Assembly: GCA_029940175.1 (NCBI GenBank) | Contig: JAOZRM010000143.1 | Span: forward strand, 1 to 8,158 | Direction of reading: 5' to 3' | Source of the DNA: Candidatus Sabulitectum sp. | GTDB lineage: Bacteria > Fermentibacterota > Fermentibacteria > Fermentibacterales > JCC-6 | DNA length: 8,158 bases | Shown: in pieces, positions 1-6,028 of the stretch | Layout of the letters: each line of letters starts with the position of its first letter | How positions within the stretch are numbered: position 1 is the stretch's first letter | The notes under the pieces: model-generated | The model's input: only the letters and a program-made list of their open reading frames with translations | What the model was told of the DNA's origin: nothing | Databases searched by the model: none | Position numbers and translations under genes: made by a program

Positions 1-496
1 GTTCAGCAAGATCCAGGCGCTTATAGAGCAATCCCAGTCTACCATTCTTCTAACAGCAGATCCCTTCTTCGTTGAAAGATTACAACCTCACCTGGAAAAG
101 GCTGCAAAAAGAGGAATCAGAGTACTTGTTCTGACCTTTAAAGACATGGAGATTGAGGGCTGCGAATCTCTCAAACTCACAGCAGGTGAAGACGGAGCAT
201 GGCCCGGCTACTGGATTGTAATGGACATTGATGGAATCCAGCACCTTATAGCTTTCTTTGAGAAACCTGACACCCTGACACATGCCATCTGGTGTAACGA
301 TCAATATGTATCCTACTGGATACATTTCGGCATGCTTGCCGACTTCACACTTATGACCTTCTTTGAGGAAACACAGGAGAATAAAGAATTCATCCCCCTG
401 CGCAAAAGACTGCATCAACTCTACAGCAGGTACAATCACTCCTATCCGGATGTAAAAAACCTTTTCACCATTTTCGATAACTGCACCAAAAGGTAA
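1..496 (+). CDS. TrmB-family transcriptional regulator, C-terminal part (5' end outside window)
   Basis: The reading frame is open from base 2 to the TAA at 494-496, giving 164 visible residues with no start needed inside the window, so the gene is cut by the left edge. The visible part begins FSKIQALIEQSQSTILLTA and continues through an LEKAAKRGIRVLVL stretch, the helix-then-strand pattern of the PLD-like effector domain that follows the winged helix in TrmB/sugar-sensing regulators of about 250 residues. The DNA-binding N-terminus is missing from view. The methionine at 146 lies inside this domain and is not the real start. TrmB proteins bind sugars or other small ligands and control transport or metabolic genes; the target here is unknown. 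It is followed by 165 bp before the next gene, so it is probably transcribed separately. Family assignment is from pattern recognition only. Confidence 0.7.
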   Translation, partial: FSKIQALIEQSQSTILLTADPFFVERLQPHLEKAAKRGIRVLVLTFKDMEIEGCESLKLTAGEDGAWPGYWIVMDIDGIQHLIAFFEKPDTLTHAIWCNDQYVSYWIHFGMLADFTLMTFFEETQENKEFIPLRKRLHQLYSRYNHSYPDVKNLFTIFDNCTKR

Positions 497-661
497 AACA
501 CAACCCTAGGCATATAGGCAGTTGTCTATAAGGGAAATCATGTAGTATTTTCCGATTCAGATACAATTTAGGAACACAATGTGACCTCACAGTGCATTCT
601 TGAGCTGATCCGAGGTTCCGGGCAGGTAACTGTTCATCTCGATCAGCAGGATAGGGGAGAA

Positions 662-1660
662 ATGTTTAGTTCTGTGGTACGCCTGACACTTTCCGTACTG
701 GTTCTTTCATGTGCATCTACCGCTTTTGCCATAAGTGCAGAGGTGCAAGCTCTCTGCAATCGGGGTGAGGAAGAGATGCTGGATGGAAACGACCAGGCGG
801 CATTTTCCACCTTCCAGGAGGCCATCGAGATCAATCCAACTGATGGTCTGGCTTACAGTGGACGGGGAAGGGCACTCGGTATGCAGGGTCTGTTAGAACC
901 TGGTCTGCTTGATATGAACAAAGCCATCGAATTGAACCCGGACAATGCAGACTTCTATTACTACAGAGGTCTGCTGGAGGAAGCGCTTGGAGATTATGCG
1001 GAAGCCCTTCAAGACTACAACACTGCCATAGAGCTGAACTCAAACCTGGCCGATGCCTACCTTCACCGAGGATTGATTCAACAATGGGTGATCGGTAATT
1101 ATGACGCAGCCATGGAGAGCTTCAATTCAGCAGTGGACATCACTCCGAATAATCCTGAATACATCAGCACCCGCGGGAAACTATACCATCGAACAGGTGA
1201 GAATGATCTGGCACTGCAAGAATTTAACACAGCTATCCAGCTTGCACCAGATGATTTTCTACTCTACGAGTATCGCTACTTCATTTACGGAGATCTTCAG
1301 GATTACAGCAGTGCTATGAATGATATATGCCATACCATCCAACTGGCACCGGACTACGGGGACGGATACATCAACAGAGCCTGGCTCTACCTTCAGACAG
1401 AAGACTTTGAACTGTCTGCCCTGGACTACACCAAAGCCATAGAGCTGGATCCAGGCAACCCGGAGCTGCATTTCTTCAGAGGCAACGTATATGCACAGCT
1501 GGAAAACTATGAAGATGCAGTGGCTGATTACGATATTGCTATTGCTCAGGTAGACAACCATGGACCTCTCTATTACAGAAGAGCATTGGTCAGAGAAAAA
1601 CTCGGAGACAGTGCCGGAGCCCGGGAGGATTATGAGGCAGCTGAGCACTACGGGTATTAA
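662..1660 (+). CDS. Exported tetratricopeptide-repeat (TPR) protein
   Basis: This 332-residue protein starts with a signal peptide (residues 1-23, hydrophobic core RLTLSVLVLSCASTAFA, AFA cleavage site). The LSC at 15-17 leaves a lipoprotein anchor as a weaker option. The rest is about eight to nine consecutive 34-residue TPR units from residue 26 to the end, each ending in an AIELNP-like segment (AIEINP 54-59, AIELNP 88-93, AIELNS 122-127, AIQLAP 191-196, TIQLAP 225-230, AIELDP 259-264). One unit near 128-162 carries an extra residue. TPR arrays form superhelical protein-binding scaffolds; the partner is unknown. The frame is open back to a GTG at 581, but the ATG at 662 is preferred because it places the signal peptide at the N-terminus and has an AGGGGAGA purine stretch just upstream. 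A hydrolase gene begins 28 bp after its stop, suggesting co-transcription. Confidence 0.88.
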   Translation: MFSSVVRLTLSVLVLSCASTAFAISAEVQALCNRGEEEMLDGNDQAAFSTFQEAIEINPTDGLAYSGRGRALGMQGLLEPGLLDMNKAIELNPDNADFYYYRGLLEEALGDYAEALQDYNTAIELNSNLADAYLHRGLIQQWVIGNYDAAMESFNSAVDITPNNPEYISTRGKLYHRTGENDLALQEFNTAIQLAPDDFLLYEYRYFIYGDLQDYSSAMNDICHTIQLAPDYGDGYINRAWLYLQTEDFELSALDYTKAIELDPGNPELHFFRGNVYAQLENYEDAVADYDIAIAQVDNHGPLYYRRALVREKLGDSAGAREDYEAAEHYGY

Positions 1661-1668
1661 CTGTTAAT
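1656..1668. repeat. 13-bp perfect palindrome at the TPR gene stop
   Basis: ATTAACTGTTAAT is a perfect inverted repeat (6-bp arms, 1-bp centre) that spans the TPR stop codon (1658-1660) and also contains the TAA (1665-1667) that closes the hydrolase frame upstream of its start. It is too short and AT-rich to be a terminator and has no T-run. It could be a small operator for the downstream gene or chance. Confidence 0.35.
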
Positions 1669-1688
1669 TTCAGGAACGGCAGGCAGTT

Positions 1689-2558
1689 TTGAAAACAAAG
1701 AGCACAAAGAGCACAGGAAACAAAACAAATAAAAAGAACAAAAAAAGGAAAACCGTAAGAAGAAAGAAGAGCAAGCGGAATCCCATCAAAACTTTTGTCT
1801 CTTCTGCTCTGATTGTAATAGCAGTAGGGTACATAGTAACAGCTGCGTTCCTGTATCTGAATCAGAGGAAGTTTCTGTACTTTCCACAGGCAGGTGTACT
1901 CCAGACAGGTGAACAGCAGATAGAGATCAGAAACGGAGACATCACCCTGAGAGGCTGGGTGGTGAACGAGGACAAACCCGATGCCATAATCTACTTCGGC
2001 GGCAACGGTGAAAGACCCGAGGCAAGCATAGTAGACTTCAAAGATCTCTTCAGTACTCACTCCATCTATTTCATCAACTACAGAGGTTATGGTGAAAGCG
2101 ACGGCTCGCCAACAGAAACAGGTCTGTACGATGATGCCATGGCCATATACGACCACATAGCACCGGGCCACAACCACATAATTGTGATAGGCAGAAGCCT
2201 TGGAACAGGGGTTGCCACCTACCTTGCCACTGAAAGAGACATTCACAGGCTTATACTGGTAGAGCCTTATGACTGCCTGGTGAACATCGCCCAGGCAACA
2301 TACCCCATCTTCCCCATGCAGCTCATGATGAAAGACAAGTACAACTCGGCGGAAAGAGCTTCACAGATCACCGCACCAACCCTGATAATCAAGGCGGAGA
2401 ATGACCAGATAATCCCGGGCACCTCAACAGACAACCTCATAGCGCAATTCAACAGGGACATCCTGGAAACAGCCACAATTCCTGAGGCAACCCACAACAA
2501 CATTCAGGACTACACCCAGTATTACATGCTGCTGAGAGACTTTATCGGCACAGAATAA
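1689..2558 (+). CDS. Membrane-anchored alpha/beta hydrolase (BEM46/ABHD-like serine hydrolase)
   Basis: The 289-residue protein has a very Lys/Arg-rich N-terminus (residues 1-34), one transmembrane segment (about 35-57, TFVSSALIVIAVGYIVTAAF) and then an alpha/beta hydrolase domain. The positive-inside rule predicts N-in, with the catalytic domain outside the cytoplasm. Visible active-site elements are the GGNGE oxyanion-region turn (104-108), NYRGYGES (130-137), the nucleophile elbow GRSLG with Ser170, the acid Asp239 in AENDQI, and His269 in EATHNN. Spacing matches the family of COG1073-type hydrolases, whose natural substrates are mostly unknown (esters or acyl-lipid bonds). The start is TTG at 1689: the frame is closed by TAA at 1665-1667 and there is no ATG or GTG before the conserved body; an AGG at 1681-1683 may serve as ribosome-binding site. 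It lies 28 bp after the TPR gene in the same direction. Confidence 0.87.
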   Translation: MKTKSTKSTGNKTNKKNKKRKTVRRKKSKRNPIKTFVSSALIVIAVGYIVTAAFLYLNQRKFLYFPQAGVLQTGEQQIEIRNGDITLRGWVVNEDKPDAIIYFGGNGERPEASIVDFKDLFSTHSIYFINYRGYGESDGSPTETGLYDDAMAIYDHIAPGHNHIIVIGRSLGTGVATYLATERDIHRLILVEPYDCLVNIAQATYPIFPMQLMMKDKYNSAERASQITAPTLIIKAENDQIIPGTSTDNLIAQFNRDILETATIPEATHNNIQDYTQYYMLLRDFIGTE

Positions 2559-2562
2559 GTAG

Positions 2563-2581
2563 TAGCACAAGTAAAGTGCTA
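2563..2581. terminator. Possible weak hairpin between convergent genes
   Basis: TAGCAC and GTGCTA form a perfect 6-bp stem with a 7-nt loop, five bases after the hydrolase stop. No T-run follows, so it is not a standard intrinsic terminator. A second small hairpin (CACAA-ATGC-TTGTG, 2597-2610) follows, and further on TTTCA/TGAAA (2651-2670) precedes a short T-run at 2673-2678. Any of these could help end transcription in this 119-bp convergent gap. Confidence 0.25.
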
Positions 2582-2677
2582 ACAGAATGAACCTGTCACA
2601 AATGCTTGTGTGTTGGCTATGGTGATACTTGCGCAGGTTATTCAGAGCGATTTCAGGATCAGGGTTGAAACAATTTT

Positions 2678-3322
2678 TCAGCCCTGTCTGCCTGCAAAAA
2701 CATTGACTGCTGCTGTAATTTTATCCTTGATGACAGTCCAATCAGTGTTCTCTATTGTCTGTGGATCCGGTTCTGATTCAGCATCACTAAAAAATGCAAG
2801 ACTTTTAAGAATGTGAAATTTGCTGGTTTGCGGGAATTTGGTCTCAAACAGGCTTATCATTTGGTCAAGACCATACATTTCCAGCAGGTAAAATATGTCA
2901 TAAAAGTCTTTCTTTGAACCTCGTTCTTCAACCGCAGATAACTTCATGGGAATAATGTCTTCAACAGAAAGCAGTCCGATATCGTCAACCGTACGAACCG
3001 GATTAATCAATGGATAAGAATATCTTATCAAATCCACTTTTACAATTTCATTGTTCCCGCCCTGTAATGCTCCGTCAAAACTCAATGAATTCTTACCAGC
3101 AGATGCATTACCAATTGCAAAATGCTTCTCCAGCTCAGACAATATTTTGCGGGAAGAAAACTCGTAATGAGTGAACATATCAATATCAACGGAAATGCGA
3201 TGTCCGATCTGTAATGCCAGCGCTGTTCCGCCCACAAGAAAGAAATCCTGCAAACAAGGCTGCAGCATCAGTTCTTTCAGTAACTCCAGAGTTTCCGGAT
3301 AGATGGATCTGTATTGTAACAT
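2678..3322 (-). CDS. AbiEii/AbiGii-type nucleotidyltransferase toxin
   Basis: The 214-residue protein shows the nucleotidyltransferase signature of the AbiEii toxin family: LVGGTALALQIGHR (29-42) followed by SVDIDMF with metal-binding Asp46 and Asp48, a third acidic strand KVDLI (Asp98), then LSVEDIIPMKLSAVEERGSKKDFYDIFYL (119-147) with Lys127 and the RxxKKDFYD block. Characterised relatives transfer nucleotides to tRNA ends or other targets and arrest growth; the target here is unknown. The ATG at 3322 is chosen over the upstream TTG at 3361 because family members begin about 30 residues before the GGTALAL motif. With this start the gene overlaps the upstream partner by 46 bp, which implies translational coupling. 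The C-terminal half after residue 150 is helical and less conserved. The pairing with a small upstream gene supports a toxin-antitoxin or abortive-infection role. Confidence 0.85.
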   Translation of the reverse strand: MLQYRSIYPETLELLKELMLQPCLQDFFLVGGTALALQIGHRISVDIDMFTHYEFSSRKILSELEKHFAIGNASAGKNSLSFDGALQGGNNEIVKVDLIRYSYPLINPVRTVDDIGLLSVEDIIPMKLSAVEERGSKKDFYDIFYLLEMYGLDQMISLFETKFPQTSKFHILKSLAFFSDAESEPDPQTIENTDWTVIKDKITAAVNVFAGRQG

Positions 3323-3576
3323 CTGAATTTCTCTTTTGGAATGTTGAAGAATGTGTGACAAAAGTTCAATGTAAGCTCATCCAGATAACGAATTTGAAGA
3401 GCTTCATTCTTGATTCTCTCCAATCCGTAGTAGTCGCAAAGCTGCCGCCAGTCATTCAAGCTTCCCCTGCTGAGCACTCGTTCAATCACAAAACGGGCAT
3501 GACTCTGATAATCAATGCCATCAAAGTTTACATCCCAGAAAAGGCTCTTCCTCAATACCGGCTTTAGTTTATTCAT
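3277..3576 (-). CDS. Small partner protein of the AbiEii-type toxin, probable antitoxin (DUF6922-like)
   Basis: This 99-residue protein begins MNKLKPVLRKSLFWDVNFDG and contains HARFVIERVLSRG, DWRQLCDYYGLERI and FCHTFFNIPKEKFRCY. This pattern, LFWD near the start, then HxxFVIERVL, then an IPKExFRC end, recalls short proteins (annotated DUF6922 in my memory) that regularly precede AbiEii-type genes. It is not the classical AbiEi antitoxin, which is longer and starts with a winged helix. The order upstream gene then toxin, and the 46-bp overlap, are typical of an antitoxin encoded first. The ATG at 3576 is directly preceded by a strong promoter with only 6 bp between -10 and ATG and no Shine-Dalgarno site at normal distance, so translation is probably leaderless. 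The antitoxin role is inferred from position. Confidence 0.7.
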   Translation of the reverse strand: MNKLKPVLRKSLFWDVNFDGIDYQSHARFVIERVLSRGSLNDWRQLCDYYGLERIKNEALQIRYLDELTLNFCHTFFNIPKEKFRCYNTDPSIRKLWSY

Positions 3577-3582
3577 GCTAAC

Positions 3583-3611
3583 ATTTTAACCTGTTTGCAG
3601 GATATTGTCAA
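3583..3611 (-). promoter_or_regulatory. Sigma-70-type promoter of the AbiEii-type operon
   Basis: Read on the minus strand: a consensus -35 TTGACA (3611-3606), a 17-bp spacer, then -10 TAAAAT (3588-3583), and 6 bp to the ATG at 3576. With a normal start 6-7 bp after the -10, the transcript begins at or next to the ATG, i.e. leaderless. The promoter lies in the 3' end of an older toxin-gene relic; the first three bases of the -10 are that relic's stop codon. Confidence 0.7.
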
Positions 3612-3693
3612 TCAGAATTTTATCCTTGATGAAAGATACAATTCCCATTAATGTATCCTTACCAAAAGGAAGCAGGATGTAATGCTGTATGAG
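3586..3693 (-). pseudogene. Relic of the 3' end of a second AbiEii-like gene
   Basis: A minus-strand frame of 35 codons ends at TAA (3588-3586) and reads ...VSFIKDKILIDNILQTG. The intact toxin nearby ends ...WTVIKDKITAAVNVFAGRQG. Seventeen bases are identical at the same frame position (aattttatccttgatga at 2717-2733 and 3616-3632), and similarity continues on both sides, with ATTG...CATCAAGG upstream and CAAT...ACAGG..TAA-like bases downstream. The frame is closed upstream by a stop at 3696-3694 and has no nucleotidyltransferase motif, so only a tail remains. The clearest similarity covers about 3586-3655; the part beyond may be chance open frame. This suggests a former tandem copy in the same orientation, reduced by deletion. 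Confidence 0.5.
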
Positions 3694-3877
3694 CTACTCA
3701 AAGGAGTCCAGTATCAATAAGAACAAAAGCACAACAGAGATCTGGCCGGATCAGTACAAGCCCGAGAACAGTGCGGTTCACGTGAGGAACCAGCTGGATA
3801 TGGCGGTTTCACAGGCCAATGCCTGGGCATGGTAGATAAGAGCAGCACTCTGGCCCACATGGTACAAGAATGCATAA
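3689..3877 (+). pseudogene. SRPBCC-family gene fragment with in-frame stop
   Basis: From the ATG at 3689 the frame reads MSYSKESSINK, then IWPDQYKPENSAVHV, RNQLDMAVSQANAWAW, then TAG (3833-3835), and continues in the same frame with IRAALWPTWYKNA before TAA at 3875-3877. The sequence across the TAG is the recognisable N-terminus of an SRPBCC (START/polyketide-cyclase-like) protein, where WAW is normally followed by a Leu-(V/I)-RA(..)LWPTWY segment. A TTG leucine codon changed to TAG would explain it. Intact members are about 150-200 residues, so only the first third remains. The intergenic bases before the kinase gene follow directly, so the 3' part was lost, perhaps when the kinase locus arrived. 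SRPBCC proteins bind hydrophobic ligands; this copy cannot make a full domain. Confidence 0.7.
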
Positions 3878-3890
3878 ATTAGGCATAATC

Positions 3891-3998
3891 CTAGTCGTGA
3901 TGCTAATCATTATTTTACCAAACCTATCTCAATACCTTGACATTGAATAATATGAAGTGATATAAATTTAACTAATGCTAGTCGTTTAGCAAGTCGTT
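3891..3998 (+). repeat. Repeated AGTCGT motifs and inverted repeat upstream of the HipA-like gene, possible operator
   Basis: AGTCGT occurs at 3893-3898, 3980-3985 and 3992-3997; the first two are part of a longer CTAGTCGT match (3891-3898, 3978-3985), and the last two are 12 bp apart. TGCTA-GTCGTT-TAGCA (3976-3991) is an inverted repeat with 5-bp arms placed just at the predicted transcription start. TGAT-GCTA-ATCA (3898-3909) sits next to the first copy. The arrangement fits binding sites for the N-terminal HTH of the downstream protein, an autoregulation inference. Confidence 0.4.
3937..3966 (+). promoter_or_regulatory. Sigma-70-type promoter of the HipA-like gene
   Basis: Consensus -35 TTGACA (3937-3942), an 18-bp spacer and -10 TATAAA (3961-3966; ATATAA at 3960 gives 17 bp). 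The expected start near 3973 leaves a leader of about 47 nt with a good Shine-Dalgarno TAAGGAG (4008-4014), 5 bp before the ATG at 4020. The inverted repeat at 3976-3991 lies right after the start site. Confidence 0.6.
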
Positions 3999-4019
3999 AT
4001 GTATCAGTAAGGAGTTTGC

Positions 4020-5336
4020 ATGGCGTTAGCGATCAGAGATTATTTAAAACGAGGGCCAGCGTCTTCAAAAGAAATTCAGGCAGTAACTGGTTTAAGCCAG
4101 ACAGCAGTAGCCCGTCAAATTAGAGGCATGGGCGATGCTGTGATCAAATTGCGGGATGGAAGATCTCTGAGATATGCCGCAACATGCAATGCTTTCGGGG
4201 GAAACAACAAGCTACCGCTAAGCATGATTGATGCACGCGGAAATACTGTTCTGGTGGCATATGTTCGTCCGTTGATTGATGGAGGTTTTTTTATTGAGCC
4301 GGCAACAGCCATGCCTTCCCTGCTTTTAGGAGAAAAGGGGAATGGGTTATATGATGATTTACCATATTTTCTTTTTGATTTGGGGCCACAGGGGTTTCTT
4401 GGCCGACAAATAGCAGAGGAAATGTCCTCTCAGTCTGATGACTTTCCTGCTGATCCCAGACGTTGGAACACAAATCATGTTGGTCGCTATCTGCTATCAA
4501 ATGGTGAAGACTTGCCTGGTAATATTAAATTAGGAGAGCAAGCATTGTTGCGTGTTCGGCGTAAGCCTGTACCCATCACCGATGAAAACTACCCTGCACT
4601 TGCAGATAGCGTAATGAATGGGGTAATTCCAAGATCTTCTGCAGGTGGAGAACAACCTAAATTTACCGCATTCAGTGCCAACAGTGCATCCCATGTGATT
4701 GTGAAGTTCTCCCCCAAAGGGGAAAACAGTCGTGCGAAACGATGGCGCGATGTTCTGCTGACAGAGTATCACGCTATCGAAGCAATTCATGCTGGAAATT
4801 TACCTGCTGCTGAAACCAGATTGATTGAAAGAGACGGACGGCTTTTTCTAGAGTCCCGTCGATTTGACAGATCAGGGGAATACGGTAGAATGTCTATGGT
4901 TTCACTCATGTCTATTGATGCTGAATACTCTGGAATTGGAAGCGGATGGCCACAAACCCTGGATGCACTACATGGAAGAGGCTTAGTTAGCAGGCAAAAT
5001 GCTATTGACGCTGAAGCTTTATGGTGCTTTGGTCGTCTGATAAACAATACAGACATGCATTTGGGTAATCTGAGTTTTGCCATGGAAGATGATGTGTTCC
5101 GGTTACTGCCTCTGTATGACATGTGCTCCATGGGGTTTGCTCCTGGAAGAGGAGGAGAAACTCCCGCTTATTCTTTTGTCCCGCCCAGGCTCAAGTTAGT
5201 TAATCTCGGAAACACTGCCATAGATGGCATTAAAGCAATGGCATATGATTTTTGGGAAAGAGTGGCTGGTGACAGAAGAATTTCAGAGGCGTTAAAAGTA
5301 TTCTTAGGACAGGGAAATCCAATTGAATTGATGTGA
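4020..5336 (+). CDS. yjjJ: HipA-family serine/threonine kinase with fused N-terminal HTH (YjjJ type)
   Basis: The 438-residue protein starts with a winged-helix-like segment (about 3-55: IRDYLKRGPASSKEIQAVTG then LSQTAVARQIRGMG), followed by a HipA N-subdomain and a HipA kinase fold. Kinase features seen are SSAGGEQPKF (206-215, the Ser-containing Gly-rich loop), Lys229 in VIVKF, the catalytic loop NNTDMHLGN with Asp345 and Asn350, and the metal-binding Asp367 in PLYDM. All residues expected for activity are present. Length and order match YjjJ of Escherichia coli (about 440 residues), a HipA relative carrying its DNA-binding domain in the same chain. HipA phosphorylates glutamyl-tRNA synthetase; the target of this type is not established here. 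No separate hipB gene lies beside it, so the fused HTH may act as repressor and antitoxin-like module. Start is fixed by TAAGGAG at 4008-4014. Confidence 0.87.
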   Translation: MALAIRDYLKRGPASSKEIQAVTGLSQTAVARQIRGMGDAVIKLRDGRSLRYAATCNAFGGNNKLPLSMIDARGNTVLVAYVRPLIDGGFFIEPATAMPSLLLGEKGNGLYDDLPYFLFDLGPQGFLGRQIAEEMSSQSDDFPADPRRWNTNHVGRYLLSNGEDLPGNIKLGEQALLRVRRKPVPITDENYPALADSVMNGVIPRSSAGGEQPKFTAFSANSASHVIVKFSPKGENSRAKRWRDVLLTEYHAIEAIHAGNLPAAETRLIERDGRLFLESRRFDRSGEYGRMSMVSLMSIDAEYSGIGSGWPQTLDALHGRGLVSRQNAIDAEALWCFGRLINNTDMHLGNLSFAMEDDVFRLLPLYDMCSMGFAPGRGGETPAYSFVPPRLKLVNLGNTAIDGIKAMAYDFWERVAGDRRISEALKVFLGQGNPIELM

Positions 5337-5385
5337 GAAATGCTTTCTTATATCAACTTACGGTATTGGTTGTCTTGCTGAGAAC

Positions 5386-5727
5386 CTAAAAGTCCTGCAA
5401 AAGTTTTGAAGCATCTGCCAGCAGATCATCAAGGCTTTCCTGGATTACTGACCAGATAATACGGTCATCAATAGAATCATAACCGTGAATCAGGATATTC
5501 CGGAAAGAAATAATTTCCCTATGGTAACGAATCTTCTTTAAACAGGCTGGATCCTCTTTCTTTATCCTGGAAAGAGCCTCTCCAATTATTTCAAATTTTC
5601 GTTCGACAGCACTGCGCAGTAAATCGTCTGAGGAATAAGTTGCAAGAGTATGATTGCATACAAATTTCTTCACAGCAAGAACAGAGCATTGAATATCATA
5701 AAGATGTGCTATAACATTATTTGGCAT
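5386..5727 (-). CDS. hepT: HepT-type HEPN toxin (DUF86)
   Basis: The 113-residue helical protein carries the HEPN ribonuclease motif Rx4HxY as RNILIHGY (Arg76, His81, Tyr83), plus the VERKFEIIGEALSRI helix typical of HepT. In characterised pairs HepT is an RNase, and its partner MntA silences it by adding AMP units to the motif tyrosine; Tyr83 would be that residue. The ATG at 5727 lies inside the end of mntA (11-bp overlap), so the two are translated together, antitoxin first. It ends 49 bp from the convergent HipA-family gene. Length is normal for the family, and the catalytic motif is intact. Confidence 0.9.
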   Translation of the reverse strand: MPNNVIAHLYDIQCSVLAVKKFVCNHTLATYSSDDLLRSAVERKFEIIGEALSRIKKEDPACLKKIRYHREIISFRNILIHGYDSIDDRIIWSVIQESLDDLLADASKLLQDF

Positions 5728-6013
5728 ATATCAGAACTCTTTCTTCAAGAATCCTCTTCTTGAAATATGGGTTCCGGAGGCTCCTCTTAGTTAGAAGATC
5801 TATACTGCTGTCCAGGGTATCTTCAAGTCTGTGGAGCAGCCCAAAATACCTTTTTGCCAGACTATTTTCAGGAGAATTGAATTCAACCAGAAAATCTACA
5901 TCACTGGTTGACGATTCTGTACCTCGGGCAAATGAGCCAAAAAGAAAAAGCTTTTGTACCTCAAACTCAGTGCATGCGGGAATAACTTCCCTTTTTATGT
6001 CTTCAATATTCAT
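5717..6013 (-). CDS. mntA: MntA-type minimal nucleotidyltransferase antitoxin
   Basis: The 98-residue protein has the minimal nucleotidyltransferase motif GSx10DxD as GSFARGTESSTSDVD (Gly26-Ser27, Asp38, Asp40) and a third acidic residue at Asp72 in SSIDLL. MntA proteins transfer AMP from ATP to HepT tyrosine and so neutralise the RNase. The ATG at 6013 is chosen over a TTG at 6034: neither has a Shine-Dalgarno site, but the ATG follows a -10 box by exactly 6 bp, pointing to leaderless translation, and the residues added by the TTG start are encoded in the promoter itself. It overlaps hepT by 11 bp. Confidence 0.88.
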   Translation of the reverse strand: MNIEDIKREVIPACTEFEVQKLFLFGSFARGTESSTSDVDFLVEFNSPENSLAKRYFGLLHRLEDTLDSSIDLLTKRSLRNPYFKKRILEERVLIYAK

Positions 6014-6015
6014 GC

Positions 6016-6028
6016 GTATATCATATAC
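6016..6028. promoter_or_regulatory. Perfect palindrome over the -10 box of mntA/hepT, candidate operator
   Basis: GTATATCATATAC is a perfect inverted repeat with 6-bp arms and a 1-bp centre. It covers the whole -10 box (6020-6025) and the bases beside it, so a protein bound there would block transcription. Which protein would bind is unknown. Confidence 0.45.

Noticed and set aside
80..439. Minus-strand open frame of 119 codons
   Set aside because: Antisense to the TrmB-family regulator domain, which is clearly coding on the plus strand.
522..551. TTGTCT, 18 bp, TATTTT as promoter of the TPR gene; also TACAAT at 562-567
   Set aside because: Both are weak matches; TACAAT has no -35 at a fitting distance. 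Not better than expected in AT-rich intergenic DNA.
581..661. GTG start at 581 for the TPR protein
   Set aside because: It would put 27 non-conserved residues before a clear signal peptide; the ATG at 662 has a purine-rich site just upstream.
1590..2246. Long 218-codon minus-strand open frame
   Set aside because: It lies opposite the TPR and hydrolase genes, shows no family motif, and reads as a low-complexity Cys/Val/Tyr-rich shadow.
2610..2816. Plus-strand open frame of 68 codons
   Set aside because: Its second half is antisense to the toxin gene; no ribosome-binding site or recognisable sequence.
3322..3361. TTG at 3361 as toxin start
   Set aside because: The added 13 residues do not look conserved and would extend the overlap with the antitoxin gene to 85 bp; the ATG at 3322 fits family length.
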